Shown: positions 28,362-39,489, counted from the stretch's first letter. The stretch: DNA of 64,000 bases from Jeongeupia sp. HS-3 (GCF_015140455.1 NZ_AP024094.1:1054001-1118000), one strand, 5' to 3'. The notes: a model not told the origin generated them from the sequence alone. Numbers and translations are program-made.

Positions 28362-30808
28362 TTACTCCATGGGCTGCGCGCCAGCCGCAAAGCGTTGAGG
28401 ACGACCAGCAGCGAGCTTGCCGCCATGCCGACGCTGGCCAGCCACGGCGTGACCCAGCCGGCAACCGCGATCGGCAATGCAACCAGGTTGTAGATCAGCG
28501 CCCAAGCAAGGTTCTGCCGCACAATCTGCCGGGTGCGGCGGGCAAAGCCGATCGCCTCGGGGACGCGCTGCAGGCGGTTTTCCAGCAGGATGGCATCGCC
28601 GGCGCTGTGTGCGACATCGGTGCCGGCACCCATGGCGATCGAGACGTCGGCTGCGGCGAGCACCGGCGCGTCGTTGACACCATCGCCGATCATCAGCACG
28701 CGAGCCCCACCGGCCTGCAGCCGTCGCAGGTAATCGAGTTTTCCTTCCGGCGTAGCCCTGGCTTGCCAGTGGTCGATGCCGAAGCGTTGCGCCAGCCCGC
28801 CGGCGGCGATGGTCGAATCGCCGCTGAGCAGGTGCGTGCGCAGACCGCGGTGCTTGAGTGTGGCGATTGTCGTGCCGGCGTCGTGGCGCGGCGAGTCGGC
28901 AAGAATGAACCAGGCCAGCCATTCGTTTTCTGAGACCAGCGCCACCAGCGTACCTCCCATTTCGTCCGGCAAATCGGGCTGCTTGGTACGGCAGAACTGC
29001 GCTACGAAATCGGGCCGGCCGATGGCGTACGGTATGCCATCGATATGACCGCTCAATCCGCCGCCCGGGTGGTTGATGATATTGCTCGCGGTCGGGTGTT
29101 CGCTGGCGGCGAAGGCGCGCGCTAGCGGGTGTTCGGAGTGGGCTTCCAGTGCCGTGGCAAGAGCGACCAAGGTGTTCTCGCCTTGCTTGGCGAGCGGAAT
29201 CACCATTTCGATCCGGGGCTCGCCCAGCGTCAGTGTGCCGGTCTTGTCAAAAACGACGTCGGTGACGTTGGCCAGGGTTTCAAGTGCGTGGCCGCGACTG
29301 ACCAAAACCCCGCGCCGTGCCAGCGCGCCGGTGGCGGCTGTTAATGCGACCGGCGTCGCCAACCCGAGCGCGCAGGGGCAGGAGATCACCAGTACCGCAA
29401 CGGCGATCGGCAGGGCGTGAATGGGGTCGTGAAAATGCCAGAAGACCCAGGTGAGCGCGGCGATCACGAGTAATGCGGCCACGAAGGCGCCTGAGACGCG
29501 ATCCGCGAGCAGGGCAAGCCGGGGCTTTTCGGCCAGCGCCCGATCCAGCAAGCGCACGATGCCGGCCAGGCGGCTTTCTTCGCCTATGCGTTCGACCGTG
29601 GCGATCAAGGGAGAATCCAGGTTGATCGTGCCGCCGATGAGGGCGTCGCCTTGACGTTTTTCGACAGGCAGGCTTTCGCCGGTCAGCATGGCTTCGTTAA
29701 GTTGTGATTGGCCTTCGACGACCCGGGCGTCGGCGGGCACCGCTTCGCCGGGCTTGATGAGGAGTACGTCGCCGACCGCCAGGCGGGCCACTGCAGCTTC
29801 GTGCACGCTGCGATCGTGCGGATAGTCGGCGAGTCGATGCGCGAATGCAGGAATCAAGGCCGCCAGCTGTTCCAGCGCCGCGCCGGCCTTGGCGCGTGCT
29901 TGCGATTCGAGGTAACGGCCGGTGAGCAGCAAAAAGACGAACATCGATACCGAATCGAAATACACCTCGCCGTGATCGGTAATCAGCGCGTAGACGCTGG
30001 CGAAGAAGGCCGACAACACACCGAGCGTAACCGGCAAGTCCATGCCGGTGCGGCGGCGCTTCAGGTCTCGCCACGCCGATACGTAAAATGGCCAGCTTGA
30101 ATACGCGACGACCGGCAGCGTCAGCACCAGACTGGCCCAGTTCATCAGCTTGAGCCAAACGGGTTCGATCTCGCCGGTCGGTGCCAGGTAGACCGGCACG
30201 GCGAACATCATCACCTGCATCATCGACAGCCCGGCGACCCAGAGCCGGAACAGCGCCGATTTGCGCGCCTTGGCCTGCGCGGCTTCCTGTCGGGCCCGGT
30301 CGTACGGCAGCGCGCGGTAACCGATCGCGGCAACCGCCTCAAGTACGGCCGACAGGCTGGTTTGCGCCGGGTTCCAGCGTACGCGGGCACGATGGCTGGT
30401 GTAGTTGATCGATACGTCGCTGACGCCCGGTACGCGGGCGATTTGCCGTTCATTAAGCCAAATGCATGCGGCACAGGTGATGCCTTCGATCATCAGTGCC
30501 GCATCGCGCAGCTCGCCATCGGTGGCGACAAAGCCGGCTTGCAGTTGCGGATCGTCGTAGAGCTTGAGCTGTTCGCGCAAGGCCTGCGGCAATGGTTCGG
30601 CGCGATCGGCCGGCGCTTCGCGTCGCTCGTAATAGGCGTCGAGCCCCGCGTCGATAATGCTCTGCGCTACCGCTTGGCAGCCGGCGCAGCAGGCCGGCTC
30701 GCTACGTTGGCGGTAGTGGATGGAGAAACAGGTGCCATCGGGTACGGATTCGCCACAATGGAAGCAGCAAAGATCGACGGGCGAGGAAACGGCATTCATG
30801 GCGCGCAT
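28358..30808 (-). CDS. ccoI: Copper-translocating P1B-type ATPase CcoI (FixI)
   Basis: CcoI (816 aa) exports or delivers copper for cbb3 oxidase assembly. Order: a cysteine-rich N-terminus (CCFHCGESV, CCAGCQAV; ~14-45), a heavy-metal-associated domain with GITCAACIWLNE (~108-120), eight TM segments, the ion-path motif SCPCALG, the phosphorylation site DKTGTLTLG, the HP motif (EHPLARAF) and GDGVNDAPVLAAAD. The N-terminal zinc-finger-like part distinguishes CcoI from CopA. The first ATG at 30808 has a GGGT at reasonable spacing; an ATG at 30799 is also possible. It starts the ccoI-ccoS unit. Confidence 0.95.
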   Translation of the reverse strand: MRAMNAVSSPVDLCCFHCGESVPDGTCFSIHYRQRSEPACCAGCQAVAQSIIDAGLDAYYERREAPADRAEPLPQALREQLKLYDDPQLQAGFVATDGELRDAALMIEGITCAACIWLNERQIARVPGVSDVSINYTSHRARVRWNPAQTSLSAVLEAVAAIGYRALPYDRARQEAAQAKARKSALFRLWVAGLSMMQVMMFAVPVYLAPTGEIEPVWLKLMNWASLVLTLPVVAYSSWPFYVSAWRDLKRRRTGMDLPVTLGVLSAFFASVYALITDHGEVYFDSVSMFVFLLLTGRYLESQARAKAGAALEQLAALIPAFAHRLADYPHDRSVHEAAVARLAVGDVLLIKPGEAVPADARVVEGQSQLNEAMLTGESLPVEKRQGDALIGGTINLDSPLIATVERIGEESRLAGIVRLLDRALAEKPRLALLADRVSGAFVAALLVIAALTWVFWHFHDPIHALPIAVAVLVISCPCALGLATPVALTAATGALARRGVLVSRGHALETLANVTDVVFDKTGTLTLGEPRIEMVIPLAKQGENTLVALATALEAHSEHPLARAFAASEHPTASNIINHPGGGLSGHIDGIPYAIGRPDFVAQFCRTKQPDLPDEMGGTLVALVSENEWLAWFILADSPRHDAGTTIATLKHRGLRTHLLSGDSTIAAGGLAQRFGIDHWQARATPEGKLDYLRRLQAGGARVLMIGDGVNDAPVLAAADVSIAMGAGTDVAHSAGDAILLENRLQRVPEAIGFARRTRQIVRQNLAWALIYNLVALPIAVAGWVTPWLASVGMAASSLLVVLNALRLARSPWSK

Positions 30809-30861
30809 TTTACCCGAATGGATGACCCCGGTCGGACTTGTGTGTCCGGATGGCCGGAAAG

Positions 30862-30890
30862 CAAAACGCCCCGGCGGAACGGGGCGTTCT
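30862..30890 (-). terminator. Intrinsic terminator after ispH
   Basis: AACGCCCCG (30865-30873) pairs with CGGGGCGTT (30880-30888) around a 6-base loop; on the minus strand it is followed by TTTTGC. It ends the ribF-ileS-lspA-ispH transcript before ccoI. Confidence 0.8.
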
Positions 30891-30907
30891 TGATTGCACG
30901 TGGGCGG

Positions 30908-31834
30908 TCAAGCCAGCCCTTTGGGGAGGGAAAACACGACGTTTTCCTCGATGCCGTCCATCGGCGAAACCGATTCGGCGCCAAAGTCACCAATGCGCGT
31001 GATCACGCGCTGCACCAGTACATCCGGTGCCGATGCGCCGGCAGTAACACCGACGCGGGCGCCCTCGGCGAACCATTCGGGCTTGAGCTCGGTTTCGTTG
31101 TCGACCATGTACGAGTCGATGCCGAGGCTGGTGCCGACTTCGCGCAGCCGGGTCGAGTTCGAGCTGTTCGGCGAGCCAACCACCACCAGCACGTCGACAT
31201 CACGCGCCAGCTGCTTCACCGCATCCTGGCGGTTTTGTGTGGCGTAGCAGATGTCGTCCTTCTTGGGGCCGACGATGTCGGGGAAGCGGGTGCGCAAGGC
31301 GTTGACCACGCGCTGGGCATCGTCGACCGAGAGCGTGGTTTGCGTCACGTAGGCGAGCTTGGCGCCTTCGTTGACGACCATTGTCGGTACATGCTCGGCT
31401 TCTTCGACCAAGTACATGCCCCCATCGGCCTGCCCCATGGTGCCTTCGACTTCGGGGTGGCCCTTGTGGCCGATCATGATGATCTCGAAGCCTTGCTGGC
31501 GCAGCCGCTTCACTTCCAGGTGCACCTTGGTTACCAGCGGGCAGGTGGCGTCGAACACGTTCAAGCCGCGCGCTTCGGCTTCGACACGCACCGCCTGCGA
31601 GACGCCGTGCGCCGAGAAAATCACCGTGTTGCCGGCAGGCACTTCGGCCAGCTCTTCGACGAAGATCGCGCCCTTGGCCTTCAGGTCTTCGATCACGAAC
31701 TTGTTGTGCACGACTTCGTGGCGCACGTAGATCGGCGCGCCATATTTTTCCAGCGCCTTCTCGACGATGGCGATCGCCCGGTCAACACCGGCGCAGAAGC
31801 CGCGCGGCTGCGCGAGGATGATCTGCATGCTCAT
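30908..31834 (-). CDS. ispH: 4-hydroxy-3-methylbut-2-enyl diphosphate reductase
   Basis: IspH/LytB (308 aa) makes IPP and DMAPP in the last step of the MEP isoprenoid pathway, using an iron-sulfur cluster. The three cluster cysteines are in [23 protein letters not shown] and [10 protein letters not shown]. The substrate-binding [10 protein letters not shown] and AGASAPD are present. The ATG at 31834 overlaps the lspA stop (ATGA). It is the last gene of the ribF-ileS-lspA-ispH operon and is followed by a terminator. Confidence 0.97.
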   Translation of the reverse strand: MSMQIILAQPRGFCAGVDRAIAIVEKALEKYGAPIYVRHEVVHNKFVIEDLKAKGAIFVEELAEVPAGNTVIFSAHGVSQAVRVEAEARGLNVFDATCPLVTKVHLEVKRLRQQGFEIIMIGHKGHPEVEGTMGQADGGMYLVEEAEHVPTMVVNEGAKLAYVTQTTLSVDDAQRVVNALRTRFPDIVGPKKDDICYATQNRQDAVKQLARDVDVLVVVGSPNSSNSTRLREVGTSLGIDSYMVDNETELKPEWFAEGARVGVTAGASAPDVLVQRVITRIGDFGAESVSPMDGIEENVVFSLPKGLA

Positions 31835-32307
31835 GCCGTTTCCTTTTTGCGGAAGCTGTCCCACACCATCAGCGCCGCGCCGACGCAAATGGCCGAGTCG
31901 GCGATATTGAAGGCCGGGTAGTACCAGTTCTGATAGTAAAACTGGATGAAATCGATGACGTGACCGAACAGCACCCGGTCGATCACGTTGCCCAGTGCGC
32001 CACCCATGATCAGCGACAGCGCCAGCGAGAACAGCTTCTGGTCGTGATGCTTGCGCAGTGTCAGCACGATAAACACCGACACGCCGAGCGCCAGCACGGT
32101 AAAGAAGTGGCGCTGCCAGCCGCCGGCATCGGCAAGGAAAGAAAATGCCGCGCCGGGATTGTACGCCAGGGTCAGGTTGAAAAAGCCCGGAATGACCGGC
32201 AGCACGTCGCCGTAGCTGAACGCCGCTTCGGCGGCGTGCTTGCTTGCCTGATCAAGCACGATCACCACAATCGCCAGGGCGATCCATTGCCAGAACCGCT
32301 TAGGCAT
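31831..32307 (-). CDS. lspA: Lipoprotein signal peptidase
   Basis: Signal peptidase II (158 aa) cleaves prolipoprotein signal peptides at the inner membrane. It has four TM segments, the N-terminal [10 protein letters not shown], and the two catalytic aspartates in [15 protein letters not shown] and [12 protein letters not shown]. The start at 32307 overlaps the end of ileS by 8 bp, and the stop overlaps the ispH start. Substrates visible in this window include NlpD and the phytase-like lipoprotein. Confidence 0.96.
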   Translation of the reverse strand: MPKRFWQWIALAIVVIVLDQASKHAAEAAFSYGDVLPVIPGFFNLTLAYNPGAAFSFLADAGGWQRHFFTVLALGVSVFIVLTLRKHHDQKLFSLALSLIMGGALGNVIDRVLFGHVIDFIQFYYQNWYYPAFNIADSAICVGAALMVWDSFRKKETA

Positions 32308-35167
32308 GGACGCGCGCCTCGCCTGCACCGTGCAGGTTGTCGTCGCAACGCGCGCACAGGCCCGGATGACCGGCAACGGTGCCGACGCTGGCGACGTAAT
32401 GCCAGCAACGATCGCACTTGGTGTAGACCGATGGCGTCACCGCAACGGCGGTTTCATTACCTTGCTTGAGCACGGCTTTCGAGGTGATCAGCACGAAGCG
32501 CAGTTCGTCACCGAGGCTGGCGAGCACGGCATGGGCATCCGCTCCCACGGTGAGCTCGACTTCGGCCTGCAGACTGGAACCCAGCTTGCCGTCGGCGCGC
32601 AGCACTTCAATGTCCTTCTGCGCGGCGGTGCGCACCTCACGGATCAAGGCGAAGCGAGCCGACAATTCTGCGGCATCGGCGATGGCCGGGATCTTGTGCC
32701 AGGTCGCCAGGAAGACGCTGTCGTCGCTGCCGTTGAGTACTTCCCATGCCTCGTGCGCGGTAAACGACAGGATCGGCGACAGGATGCGCACCAGCGACTG
32801 TGTGATGTGCCACAGCGCGGTTTGCGCCGAGCGACGAATCGCCGAGTCGGCCTTGGTGGTGTAGAGCCGGTCCTTGATGATATCGAGATGGAAGGAACCG
32901 AGTTCTTCCGAGCAGTAGCGGTGGATTTCCTGCACCGCCGAATGGAACTCGTAGCGATCGAACAGCGCGGTAACGCGCTGCTGGAATGCATCGAGTTCGA
33001 CCAGTGCGTAGCGATCCAGCGTCAGCAGTTGCTCGGCCGGTATCAGCTGATCTGCCTTGAAATCGGACAAGTTGGCGAGCAGGAAGCGCAGCGTGTTGCG
33101 GATGCGGCGATACGAGTCGGTGGTGCGCTTGAGGATCTCCTGCGACAGCGACATTTCGCCCGAGTAATCGGCGCTGGCGACCCACAGGCGCAGCATGTCG
33201 GCGCCGATGCTGTTGAAGATTTCCTGCGGTTCGATGCCGTTGCCCTTGGACTTCGACATCTTGTGACCCTTGTCGTCGACGGTGAAGCCGTGGGTCAGCA
33301 GTTGTTTGTACGGTGCGCGGCCTTCGGTGGCGCAGCCGGTGAGCAGGGACGACTGGAACCAGCCGCGGTGCTGATCGGAGCCTTCCAGGTACAGATCGGC
33401 CGGCCAAGCGAGGTCTTCGCGCTGTTTCAGTACCGCGTAGTGGGTCGAGCCCGAATCGAACCAGACGTCGAGCGTGTCTTTCAGCTTGTCATACTGAGCG
33501 GCTTCGGCGCCGAGCAGCTCTTCGGCCTCAAGCTTGAACCAGGCCTCGATGCCTTCGTTCTCGATGCGCTTGGCGACGATCTCCAGCAACTCGCCGCTGC
33601 GTGGATGCAGGTCACCGGTTTCCTTGTGTACGAAGAAGGTCATCGGTACGCCCCAGTTGCGCTGACGCGAGATGCACCAGTCCGGGCGGTTGCCGATCAT
33701 CGACTCAAGACGTGCGCGACCCCAGGTCGGGAAAAACTCGGTGTCGTCGACGGCCTTGTTGGCAAGCTGGCGCAGCGTGGTGCCGTTGACCGCCTTTTCC
33801 ATCGCGATAAACCACTGGGTGGTGGCGCGGAAAATGATCGGTGTCTTGTGGCGCCAGCAGTGCGGGTAGCTGTGCTTGAGCTTTTCGCTGGCGAACAATG
33901 CTTCATGTGCGGCGAGGGTTTCGATCACCAGCGGGTTGGCTTCCCACACGGTCTTGCCCGGCGCGAACGGTGCGCTGGCGATGTAGCGGCCGTCGCCACC
34001 AACCGGATTATCAACCGGCAGCTTGTAATGCAGGCCAACCAGGTAGTCGTCGAGGCCGTGTGCCGGCGCGGTGTGAACCAAGCCAGTGCCCGCTTCGGTG
34101 GTGACGTGCTCGCCCAGAATCACCGGTACCTGGCGATCGAGGAAGGGGTGTTGCAGCTGCAACAGATTCAAGCGCGAGCCATGGACCTTGGCGATCACTT
34201 CAGCGGCTTCGATGCCGTAGCGCTTCAGTGCCGATTCGGCCAGATCGGCGGCCAACACCAGCAAGCCCTTGGGCGTGGCGATCAGGTCGTAGTTCAGCTC
34301 CGGGTGGACGCACACGGCCTGGTTGGCCGGCAGCGTCCACGGCGTCGTGGTCCAGATGGGCGCGTAGGCTGGCTGGTCCTGCAGGTTCACGCCGCCAAAG
34401 GCTTGCGACAGCGCCGCTGTGTCGACAAAACGGAAGCCGACGTCGATGGCCGGCGACACCTTGTCTTCATATTCAACTTCAGCCTCTGCCAGCGCAGAGC
34501 CACAATCGACGCACCAGTGCACCGGCTTCTGACCTTTGACGATGAAGTCATTGGCGTGGATTTTGCCAAGCGTGCGAACGATATCGGCTTCGGTCTTGAA
34601 CGCCATTGTCTGGTACGGGTTGGCCCAGTCACCCCAGACGCCGAGGCGGATAAAGCCTTCTTTCTGGATCTCGATCTGCTTGGCCGCGTAGTCGCGGCAC
34701 AGTTCACGCACAAAGGCGGCCGGCAGATGGGTTTCCTGGTCGGAAAGCCCGGCTTCCTTGCGATAGGCAACGATGCGGGCGTGGATGTCCGGGTTGGCTT
34801 TGACGGCTTTGGCGTCGTTCTTGGAGATTTTTTCGATCTGGTGCTCGATCGGCAGGCCGTGACAATCCCAGCCCGGCACATAGGGCGCATCGAAGCCGGC
34901 GAGCGACTTCGACTTGATGATGATGTCCTTGAGCGTCTTGTTCACCGCGTGGCCGAGGTGAATCTCGCCGTTCGCGTACGGCGGGCCATCGTGCAGGATG
35001 AACTTCGGACGGTTTTCCTGCTTGGCGCGTTCGCGCAGCTTTTTATACAGCTGTTGGTCTTGCCACTGCTTCAGGAAGCCCGGTTCGCGCTTGGCGAGGT
35101 CGCCGCGCATCGGGAACGGGGTGTCCAGTAGGTTGACCGGGTATTTGTTCGACGCTTTTTCGCTCAT
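32300..35167 (-). CDS. ileS: Isoleucyl-tRNA synthetase
   Basis: IleRS (955 aa, class I). The ATP-binding HIGH motif appears as [11 protein letters not shown] (~residue 67) and KMSKS as [12 protein letters not shown] (~residue 615). The editing (CP1) domain lies between them. The C-terminal zinc finger is CDRCWHY ... CARCDDN. The tryptophan-rich WGVPMTFF block is intact. It is the second gene of ribF-ileS-lspA-ispH; it follows ribF by 8 bp and overlaps lspA. The plus-strand frame opposite it is a coding-bias shadow. Confidence 0.97.
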   Translation of the reverse strand: MSEKASNKYPVNLLDTPFPMRGDLAKREPGFLKQWQDQQLYKKLRERAKQENRPKFILHDGPPYANGEIHLGHAVNKTLKDIIIKSKSLAGFDAPYVPGWDCHGLPIEHQIEKISKNDAKAVKANPDIHARIVAYRKEAGLSDQETHLPAAFVRELCRDYAAKQIEIQKEGFIRLGVWGDWANPYQTMAFKTEADIVRTLGKIHANDFIVKGQKPVHWCVDCGSALAEAEVEYEDKVSPAIDVGFRFVDTAALSQAFGGVNLQDQPAYAPIWTTTPWTLPANQAVCVHPELNYDLIATPKGLLVLAADLAESALKRYGIEAAEVIAKVHGSRLNLLQLQHPFLDRQVPVILGEHVTTEAGTGLVHTAPAHGLDDYLVGLHYKLPVDNPVGGDGRYIASAPFAPGKTVWEANPLVIETLAAHEALFASEKLKHSYPHCWRHKTPIIFRATTQWFIAMEKAVNGTTLRQLANKAVDDTEFFPTWGRARLESMIGNRPDWCISRQRNWGVPMTFFVHKETGDLHPRSGELLEIVAKRIENEGIEAWFKLEAEELLGAEAAQYDKLKDTLDVWFDSGSTHYAVLKQREDLAWPADLYLEGSDQHRGWFQSSLLTGCATEGRAPYKQLLTHGFTVDDKGHKMSKSKGNGIEPQEIFNSIGADMLRLWVASADYSGEMSLSQEILKRTTDSYRRIRNTLRFLLANLSDFKADQLIPAEQLLTLDRYALVELDAFQQRVTALFDRYEFHSAVQEIHRYCSEELGSFHLDIIKDRLYTTKADSAIRRSAQTALWHITQSLVRILSPILSFTAHEAWEVLNGSDDSVFLATWHKIPAIADAAELSARFALIREVRTAAQKDIEVLRADGKLGSSLQAEVELTVGADAHAVLASLGDELRFVLITSKAVLKQGNETAVAVTPSVYTKCDRCWHYVASVGTVAGHPGLCARCDDNLHGAGEARVHA

Positions 35168-35175
35168 GGTTTCTC

Positions 35176-36102
35176 TCAGTGTTGGGCACGTGTCGCGAAC
35201 CAGTCGCGGGCTTGGTCACAATCTTTGTGGATCTGGGCGATCAAGGGTTCCAGACCCGAATACTTTTCTTCGTCGCGCAGCTTGGCGAGGAAATCCACCC
35301 GCAGGTGCTCGCCGTAAATCTCGCGCTGAAAATCGAATAAATGCACTTCCAGCACCGGCGCCGCATTGGCGCCCTTGACCGTCGGGCGCACGCCCAGGCT
35401 GGCGACGCCTTGCCACGGCTTTTCCAGTCCGTGTGCTTCAACGATGAATACACCCATCATGGGCGGTTTGTTGTGACGCAACTGGATATTGGCGGTCGGA
35501 AAGCCCAGTTGCCGGCCCAGCTTGTCGCCGCCGACCACTCTGCCGGAAATCGAATACGGCCGCCCCAGCAGGGCTGCGGCGTGATCCATATTGCCGTCGG
35601 CGAGTGCTGCGCGCACAGCGGTCGACGACACGCGCTCGCCGGCATGAATGATCGTCGGTAGCGCGTGCGCCTCAAAGGCGCTTGATGCCGCCAGCAGTGC
35701 GATATTGCCGGCCCGTTTGGCGCCAAAGCAGAAGTCGTCGCCGACGATGACATAGCGGGCGTTCAAGCGTTTGGCGATGATTTCATCGCGAAACGCGCTG
35801 GCGTCATAGCCGGCGAAGCGACGGTCGAAACGCTGCACGATCAGATAATCGATGCCTTCGGCGGCCAGCAGCTCGGCCTTTTCTCGAAAGCTGGTCAGCC
35901 GTGCCGGTGCGGCATCCGGGGCAAACAACTCGCGTGGATGCGGCTCGAACGTCAGCACGGCCGTGGCGAGCTTGCGCCCGGTTGCGACGGTGCGCACCTT
36001 GGCAATCATGGCTTGATGCCCAAGGTGCAGGCCGTCGAAATTGCCGATGGTCAGCGCACAGGGCGGAAGATTGGCGGCGGCTATGCCGCGGATGACTTGC
36101 AT
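35176..36102 (-). CDS. ribF: Bifunctional riboflavin kinase / FAD synthetase
   Basis: RibF (308 aa) makes FMN and then FAD. The N-terminal nucleotidyltransferase half (~1-185) has [16 protein letters not shown] and the [15 protein letters not shown] block. The C-terminal riboflavin-kinase half has [20 protein letters not shown] and ends with the [17 protein letters not shown] helix (each present in the protein). The ATG at 36102 is the family start; the open frame begins five codons upstream at a TTG. It heads the ribF-ileS-lspA-ispH operon. Confidence 0.96.
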   Translation of the reverse strand: MQVIRGIAAANLPPCALTIGNFDGLHLGHQAMIAKVRTVATGRKLATAVLTFEPHPRELFAPDAAPARLTSFREKAELLAAEGIDYLIVQRFDRRFAGYDASAFRDEIIAKRLNARYVIVGDDFCFGAKRAGNIALLAASSAFEAHALPTIIHAGERVSSTAVRAALADGNMDHAAALLGRPYSISGRVVGGDKLGRQLGFPTANIQLRHNKPPMMGVFIVEAHGLEKPWQGVASLGVRPTVKGANAAPVLEVHLFDFQREIYGEHLRVDFLAKLRDEEKYSGLEPLIAQIHKDCDQARDWFATRAQH

Positions 36103-36241
36103 GATCGGCAATGGCAATCGGTTGCAAAACCATAGATTTTAACGGTTAAGCGGCTGCTTGTCAGGCGCGGCTGCGTCGATGTTTTGCACACGCTTGGCGA
36201 ACTCTTTTTCTATATTGAAAGGAATTTGTCAGGGGTCGGCG

Positions 36242-38677
36242 ATGAACGAGATTTATCTGCTTGGTTTGCATCTGCTGCCGCTATTGATTGCCGCCCTGGC
36301 GATTCATGGTGGGCTACATTGGCTCGAACGTGTCGCGGGCACGACGGAGCGGCGGCAATCCCGCTTTGTGTTTGCCGGTGCACTAGCGATCGGCGGTGGT
36401 TTCTGGCTGGCCAGGCTGGCGTGGTTGCTCGCCGCGAGCCCGCAGCGCCTCGGACAATTGCCGCTCCTTCCCGCGTTGTGCTCACTGGGCGTGTTGCTGG
36501 CGGGCGTCACTATCGTGCTGCGGATATTGCTCAAACACCGCTTGCGCCTGGTGGGTTGGGCCGCGCTCGTGCTGGCTTTGACCGGGGTGTTGGCGCTGGC
36601 CGACTGGTTGGTCGGCGTGGGTGTAGATGCTCAGGCGCCTTGGGGTTGGCCTTGGGCGATAAAGTTTGCGTTGCTGTCGGTTGCTGCGATCGTGACCATG
36701 TGGAGCTGCAATTTCTGCCTTGCAGGCTCGGCCTTGCCGTGGCGGAGAATGACGTTGACGCTGGTCTTCGCACTGGCCGTTGCTGGCATGGGTTTCGTGC
36801 CGCTTCTGCCGGGAGCCGCAGACGAGGGGGCTGCGATCGATGGTGGCGGGCTGATGACGCTGGCCCTGTTGAGCTTGCCACTGGCCGCGTACATCGTCTT
36901 GTCCCCGCCGTTGGCGGAGTTGCTCAAAATCGACTTGGCGGGCGAGGTGCCGGCTACAGGCAGTCCGCGTCACGGGTGGATCGCGTTTGTGCTGCTGCTT
37001 GGCGCTATGGCCTTGGTGGGTGTGTGGACCGTGGCCCAGCATCGCAAGGCCCTGCAAATCAGTGCGCCGCAACACGGTGTACTGATTGGCGAAATCGAGC
37101 ATTTGCAGGCATTGCGTCAGGATCTGGCCGACGTCAACTCGGTGTCTGCCTGGCAGGGTGCCGCAGGTGAAAAACTGCGGCAAAGCTGGCTGGCATGGCA
37201 ACGCAACGGTGGCGCCGGCGCTGCTGTCGCCGTGCGCAATGCCGAACTGGTGGTGCTGCCTTTACGACTAGATGAGGCTGCGGCGGGGCGAAGTTCGCCG
37301 GTCACATTTCAAGCCGCGCGGGATCGGCTTTTTCAATCCATTGACGTTCGGCAGCAGGGCTTGGTCCAGCAACTGAAGCAGGTGCGTCAGGCGATTGGTC
37401 GTACTGGCGCGGCAGCTCAGGCCACTGGCGTGGCGTTGCTGTTGACGACGGCTCTGCTGATCGTTGGCGCGTTCTGCCTGGTCGCGCATCTTGCGCGAGG
37501 CACCCGGCGCGCCTGGCTGGAGCAGGCACGCTTGCATGCGGATTTGATCGAGCGGGATACAGTCAGCGATGTGCTACAGCACAGCAATGAGTCGCTGGAG
37601 GGTAGGCTGGACGCGCTGCGGCGTCATTTGCAGGACGTATCCCTGCAGCGTGAACTCGGGAGGATGCTCGATTGCTGCCAGACGTTTGATGAGGCGCGCG
37701 ACATCATTCGCTCTTCAATGGCGCGCCTGTTCCCGGAGAGTGCCGGTCAGCTGTTCATCGATAATCCGGCAACCGCGCAGATGGAAGAGGCGTGCCGCTG
37801 GGGTGAGTTGCCGAGAACGCAAACAGTTATGACACCAGACGATTGTTGGGGCGTGAGACTGGGGCAGCCGCACTGGGTGCAAACACCGCAAAACGGGCCG
37901 CGCTGCAAGCATGTGCCCATTGCGCCGGCCCGACAAAGCCTGTGCATTCCGATGACCGCACAGGGGCGCAATCAGGGAATGCTGACGCTATTGGGATCGC
38001 TTTCACATTCGGATTGCCAGTTCAGTGATGTGGAACATCAACTGGCCTTGTCGGTCGCCGAGCAAATATCCATCGCGATAGCCAACCTGCATCTGCGTGA
38101 AACGCTGAAACTGCAGTCGATCTCTGATCCGTTAACCGGGCTGTTCAATCGCAGGTATCTGGAAGAATGCCTGCGGCGTGAGCTTGCCCGGGCCAAGCGC
38201 AGTCATGGCACGCTGGGCGTTGCCATGATCGATATTGATCATTTCAAGCGCTACAACGACACCTATGGTCATGAGGCTGGTGATGCCGTGCTGCGTGCAC
38301 TGGCTCAGTGCCTCCTCAATCTGGGGCGGGCGGACGATGTGGTGTGCCGATTTGGCGGTGAGGAATTTACCGTATTGTTGCCGGGCATCGATCACGAAGG
38401 CTTGACCGACTGGGGCGAGCGCTTGATGAGTGCCGTACGGCTTCTGGCGGTGGATTTTCACGGTCAACGGCTGATCGGCATCACGATTTCGATTGGCGCA
38501 GTGCTATCCATCAGCGCCGATGCGGAAACCGACCCTCCGCTGGAGCGGGCAGATGCCGCGCTGTATGCCGCCAAGCGGGAAGGGAGGAATCGGCTGCGCT
38601 GGTGGACCGCGGCGGATCCTACCCGTGCCGAGGCCGAGTCTACGCCGTCGGCGGCACAGCTACAGCCGGCCGACTGA
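36242..38677 (+). CDS. Membrane GAF-GGDEF diguanylate cyclase
   Basis: An 811-residue protein. About seven N-terminal TM helices (~5-235) are followed by a further TM (~255-275), a periplasmic-type helical stretch (~285-400), another TM (~405-430), a coiled-coil linker, a GAF domain (~470-620) and a C-terminal GGDEF domain (~635-790). The signature is GGEEF at 705-709, an active-type motif. An RxxD inhibitory site (RADD) lies exactly five residues before it, so the enzyme should make c-di-GMP with product feedback. The GAF ligand is unknown. It is monocistronic, between ribF (divergent) and flgA (convergent). Confidence 0.88.
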   Translation: MNEIYLLGLHLLPLLIAALAIHGGLHWLERVAGTTERRQSRFVFAGALAIGGGFWLARLAWLLAASPQRLGQLPLLPALCSLGVLLAGVTIVLRILLKHRLRLVGWAALVLALTGVLALADWLVGVGVDAQAPWGWPWAIKFALLSVAAIVTMWSCNFCLAGSALPWRRMTLTLVFALAVAGMGFVPLLPGAADEGAAIDGGGLMTLALLSLPLAAYIVLSPPLAELLKIDLAGEVPATGSPRHGWIAFVLLLGAMALVGVWTVAQHRKALQISAPQHGVLIGEIEHLQALRQDLADVNSVSAWQGAAGEKLRQSWLAWQRNGGAGAAVAVRNAELVVLPLRLDEAAAGRSSPVTFQAARDRLFQSIDVRQQGLVQQLKQVRQAIGRTGAAAQATGVALLLTTALLIVGAFCLVAHLARGTRRAWLEQARLHADLIERDTVSDVLQHSNESLEGRLDALRRHLQDVSLQRELGRMLDCCQTFDEARDIIRSSMARLFPESAGQLFIDNPATAQMEEACRWGELPRTQTVMTPDDCWGVRLGQPHWVQTPQNGPRCKHVPIAPARQSLCIPMTAQGRNQGMLTLLGSLSHSDCQFSDVEHQLALSVAEQISIAIANLHLRETLKLQSISDPLTGLFNRRYLEECLRRELARAKRSHGTLGVAMIDIDHFKRYNDTYGHEAGDAVLRALAQCLLNLGRADDVVCRFGGEEFTVLLPGIDHEGLTDWGERLMSAVRLLAVDFHGQRLIGITISIGAVLSISADAETDPPLERADAALYAAKREGRNRLRWWTAADPTRAEAESTPSAAQLQPAD

Positions 38678-38687
38678 ACCGAACCAA

Positions 38688-39368
38688 TCAGGGCGTGGCG
38701 TTGACCGAACCATCGGCCATGGCCGTGCCCTGAACGATTTGATTGCCAAGCAAGCGAACCCGCACCAGTTGGCCCTCGGTGGCGTTGTTCAGGGCGGCGC
38801 CTTCGTTGCTGACATCAATACCATTCATGCGAACGGTGAGTTTTACCCGTTGCCCCTGGCGAATTACGATCGCTGCGCGAAGCATTTCGGCGCGAAGCAG
38901 CGCCCCGCTCGCAAGCGCGGTGCCAAGGGTACGACCGAGCGCCTGAGAGGGGTCGAGCACAATGCTGCCGGGTAATTGCCCGAGGTTGCCCTGCTGTAGC
39001 TGGATGTCGGCGGCGCTCAGCACCTGGCCGGCCGGAAGGGGCCGCGCGGCGACGTAATAACTGACGTTTTGGTTGATCTGTACCGGCAGATTAATCGCCC
39101 AGCTGGCGCCCTCAACACAGCGAACCCGTACATGGGTATTGCCGATCAGTCTGGCACCTGGCGCCAGCTGGATATCCCTGCGTGCACAAGCAGCCAGCCG
39201 AAGCCGGCTGTCAAATTCGCCCACCGTGATCGTGGCCGGTGCCGCCGAGGTGCTGAGCTGCTGCTGCACCCAGCCCTCCACTTCTCGGCGCAAAGTGTCG
39301 TTATTCTGAGGGGCCGCCAGTGCGCATGCGCTGCTGATGGCGATAAGGGCTGGGAAGATGAATCGCAT
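38688..39368 (-). CDS. flgA: Flagellar basal-body P-ring assembly chaperone FlgA
   Basis: FlgA (226 aa) is a periplasmic chaperone for P-ring (FlgI) assembly. A signal peptide (~1-18, MRFIFPALIAISSACALA) is followed by the SAF/FlgA domain. Typical features are ARPLPAGQVLSAADI, GRTLGTALASGALLRAEML, and the C-terminal IRQGQRVKLTVRMNGIDVSN (each separately in the protein). It is separated from every other flagellar gene in the window, whereas flgA usually neighbours flgM/flgN or flgB. A TATAAT lies only 6 bp before its ATG. Confidence 0.92.
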   Translation of the reverse strand: MRFIFPALIAISSACALAAPQNNDTLRREVEGWVQQQLSTSAAPATITVGEFDSRLRLAACARRDIQLAPGARLIGNTHVRVRCVEGASWAINLPVQINQNVSYYVAARPLPAGQVLSAADIQLQQGNLGQLPGSIVLDPSQALGRTLGTALASGALLRAEMLRAAIVIRQGQRVKLTVRMNGIDVSNEGAALNNATEGQLVRVRLLGNQIVQGTAMADGSVNATP

Positions 39369-39489
39369 CGGGACATTATAACGGTCTGTTGTGATTGCGC
39401 CTCATTGGCGCCCATCGTGCTGGCCGGTCATGGAATCGTCATTTCCAGACGTTAGCGTCTGCGCTTTTCTGGAAAGAGAACGAGCGACG

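Noticed and set aside
32306-35131. 941-codon open frame antisense to ileS
   Set aside because: The same kind of shadow; ileS has all synthetase motifs and operon context.
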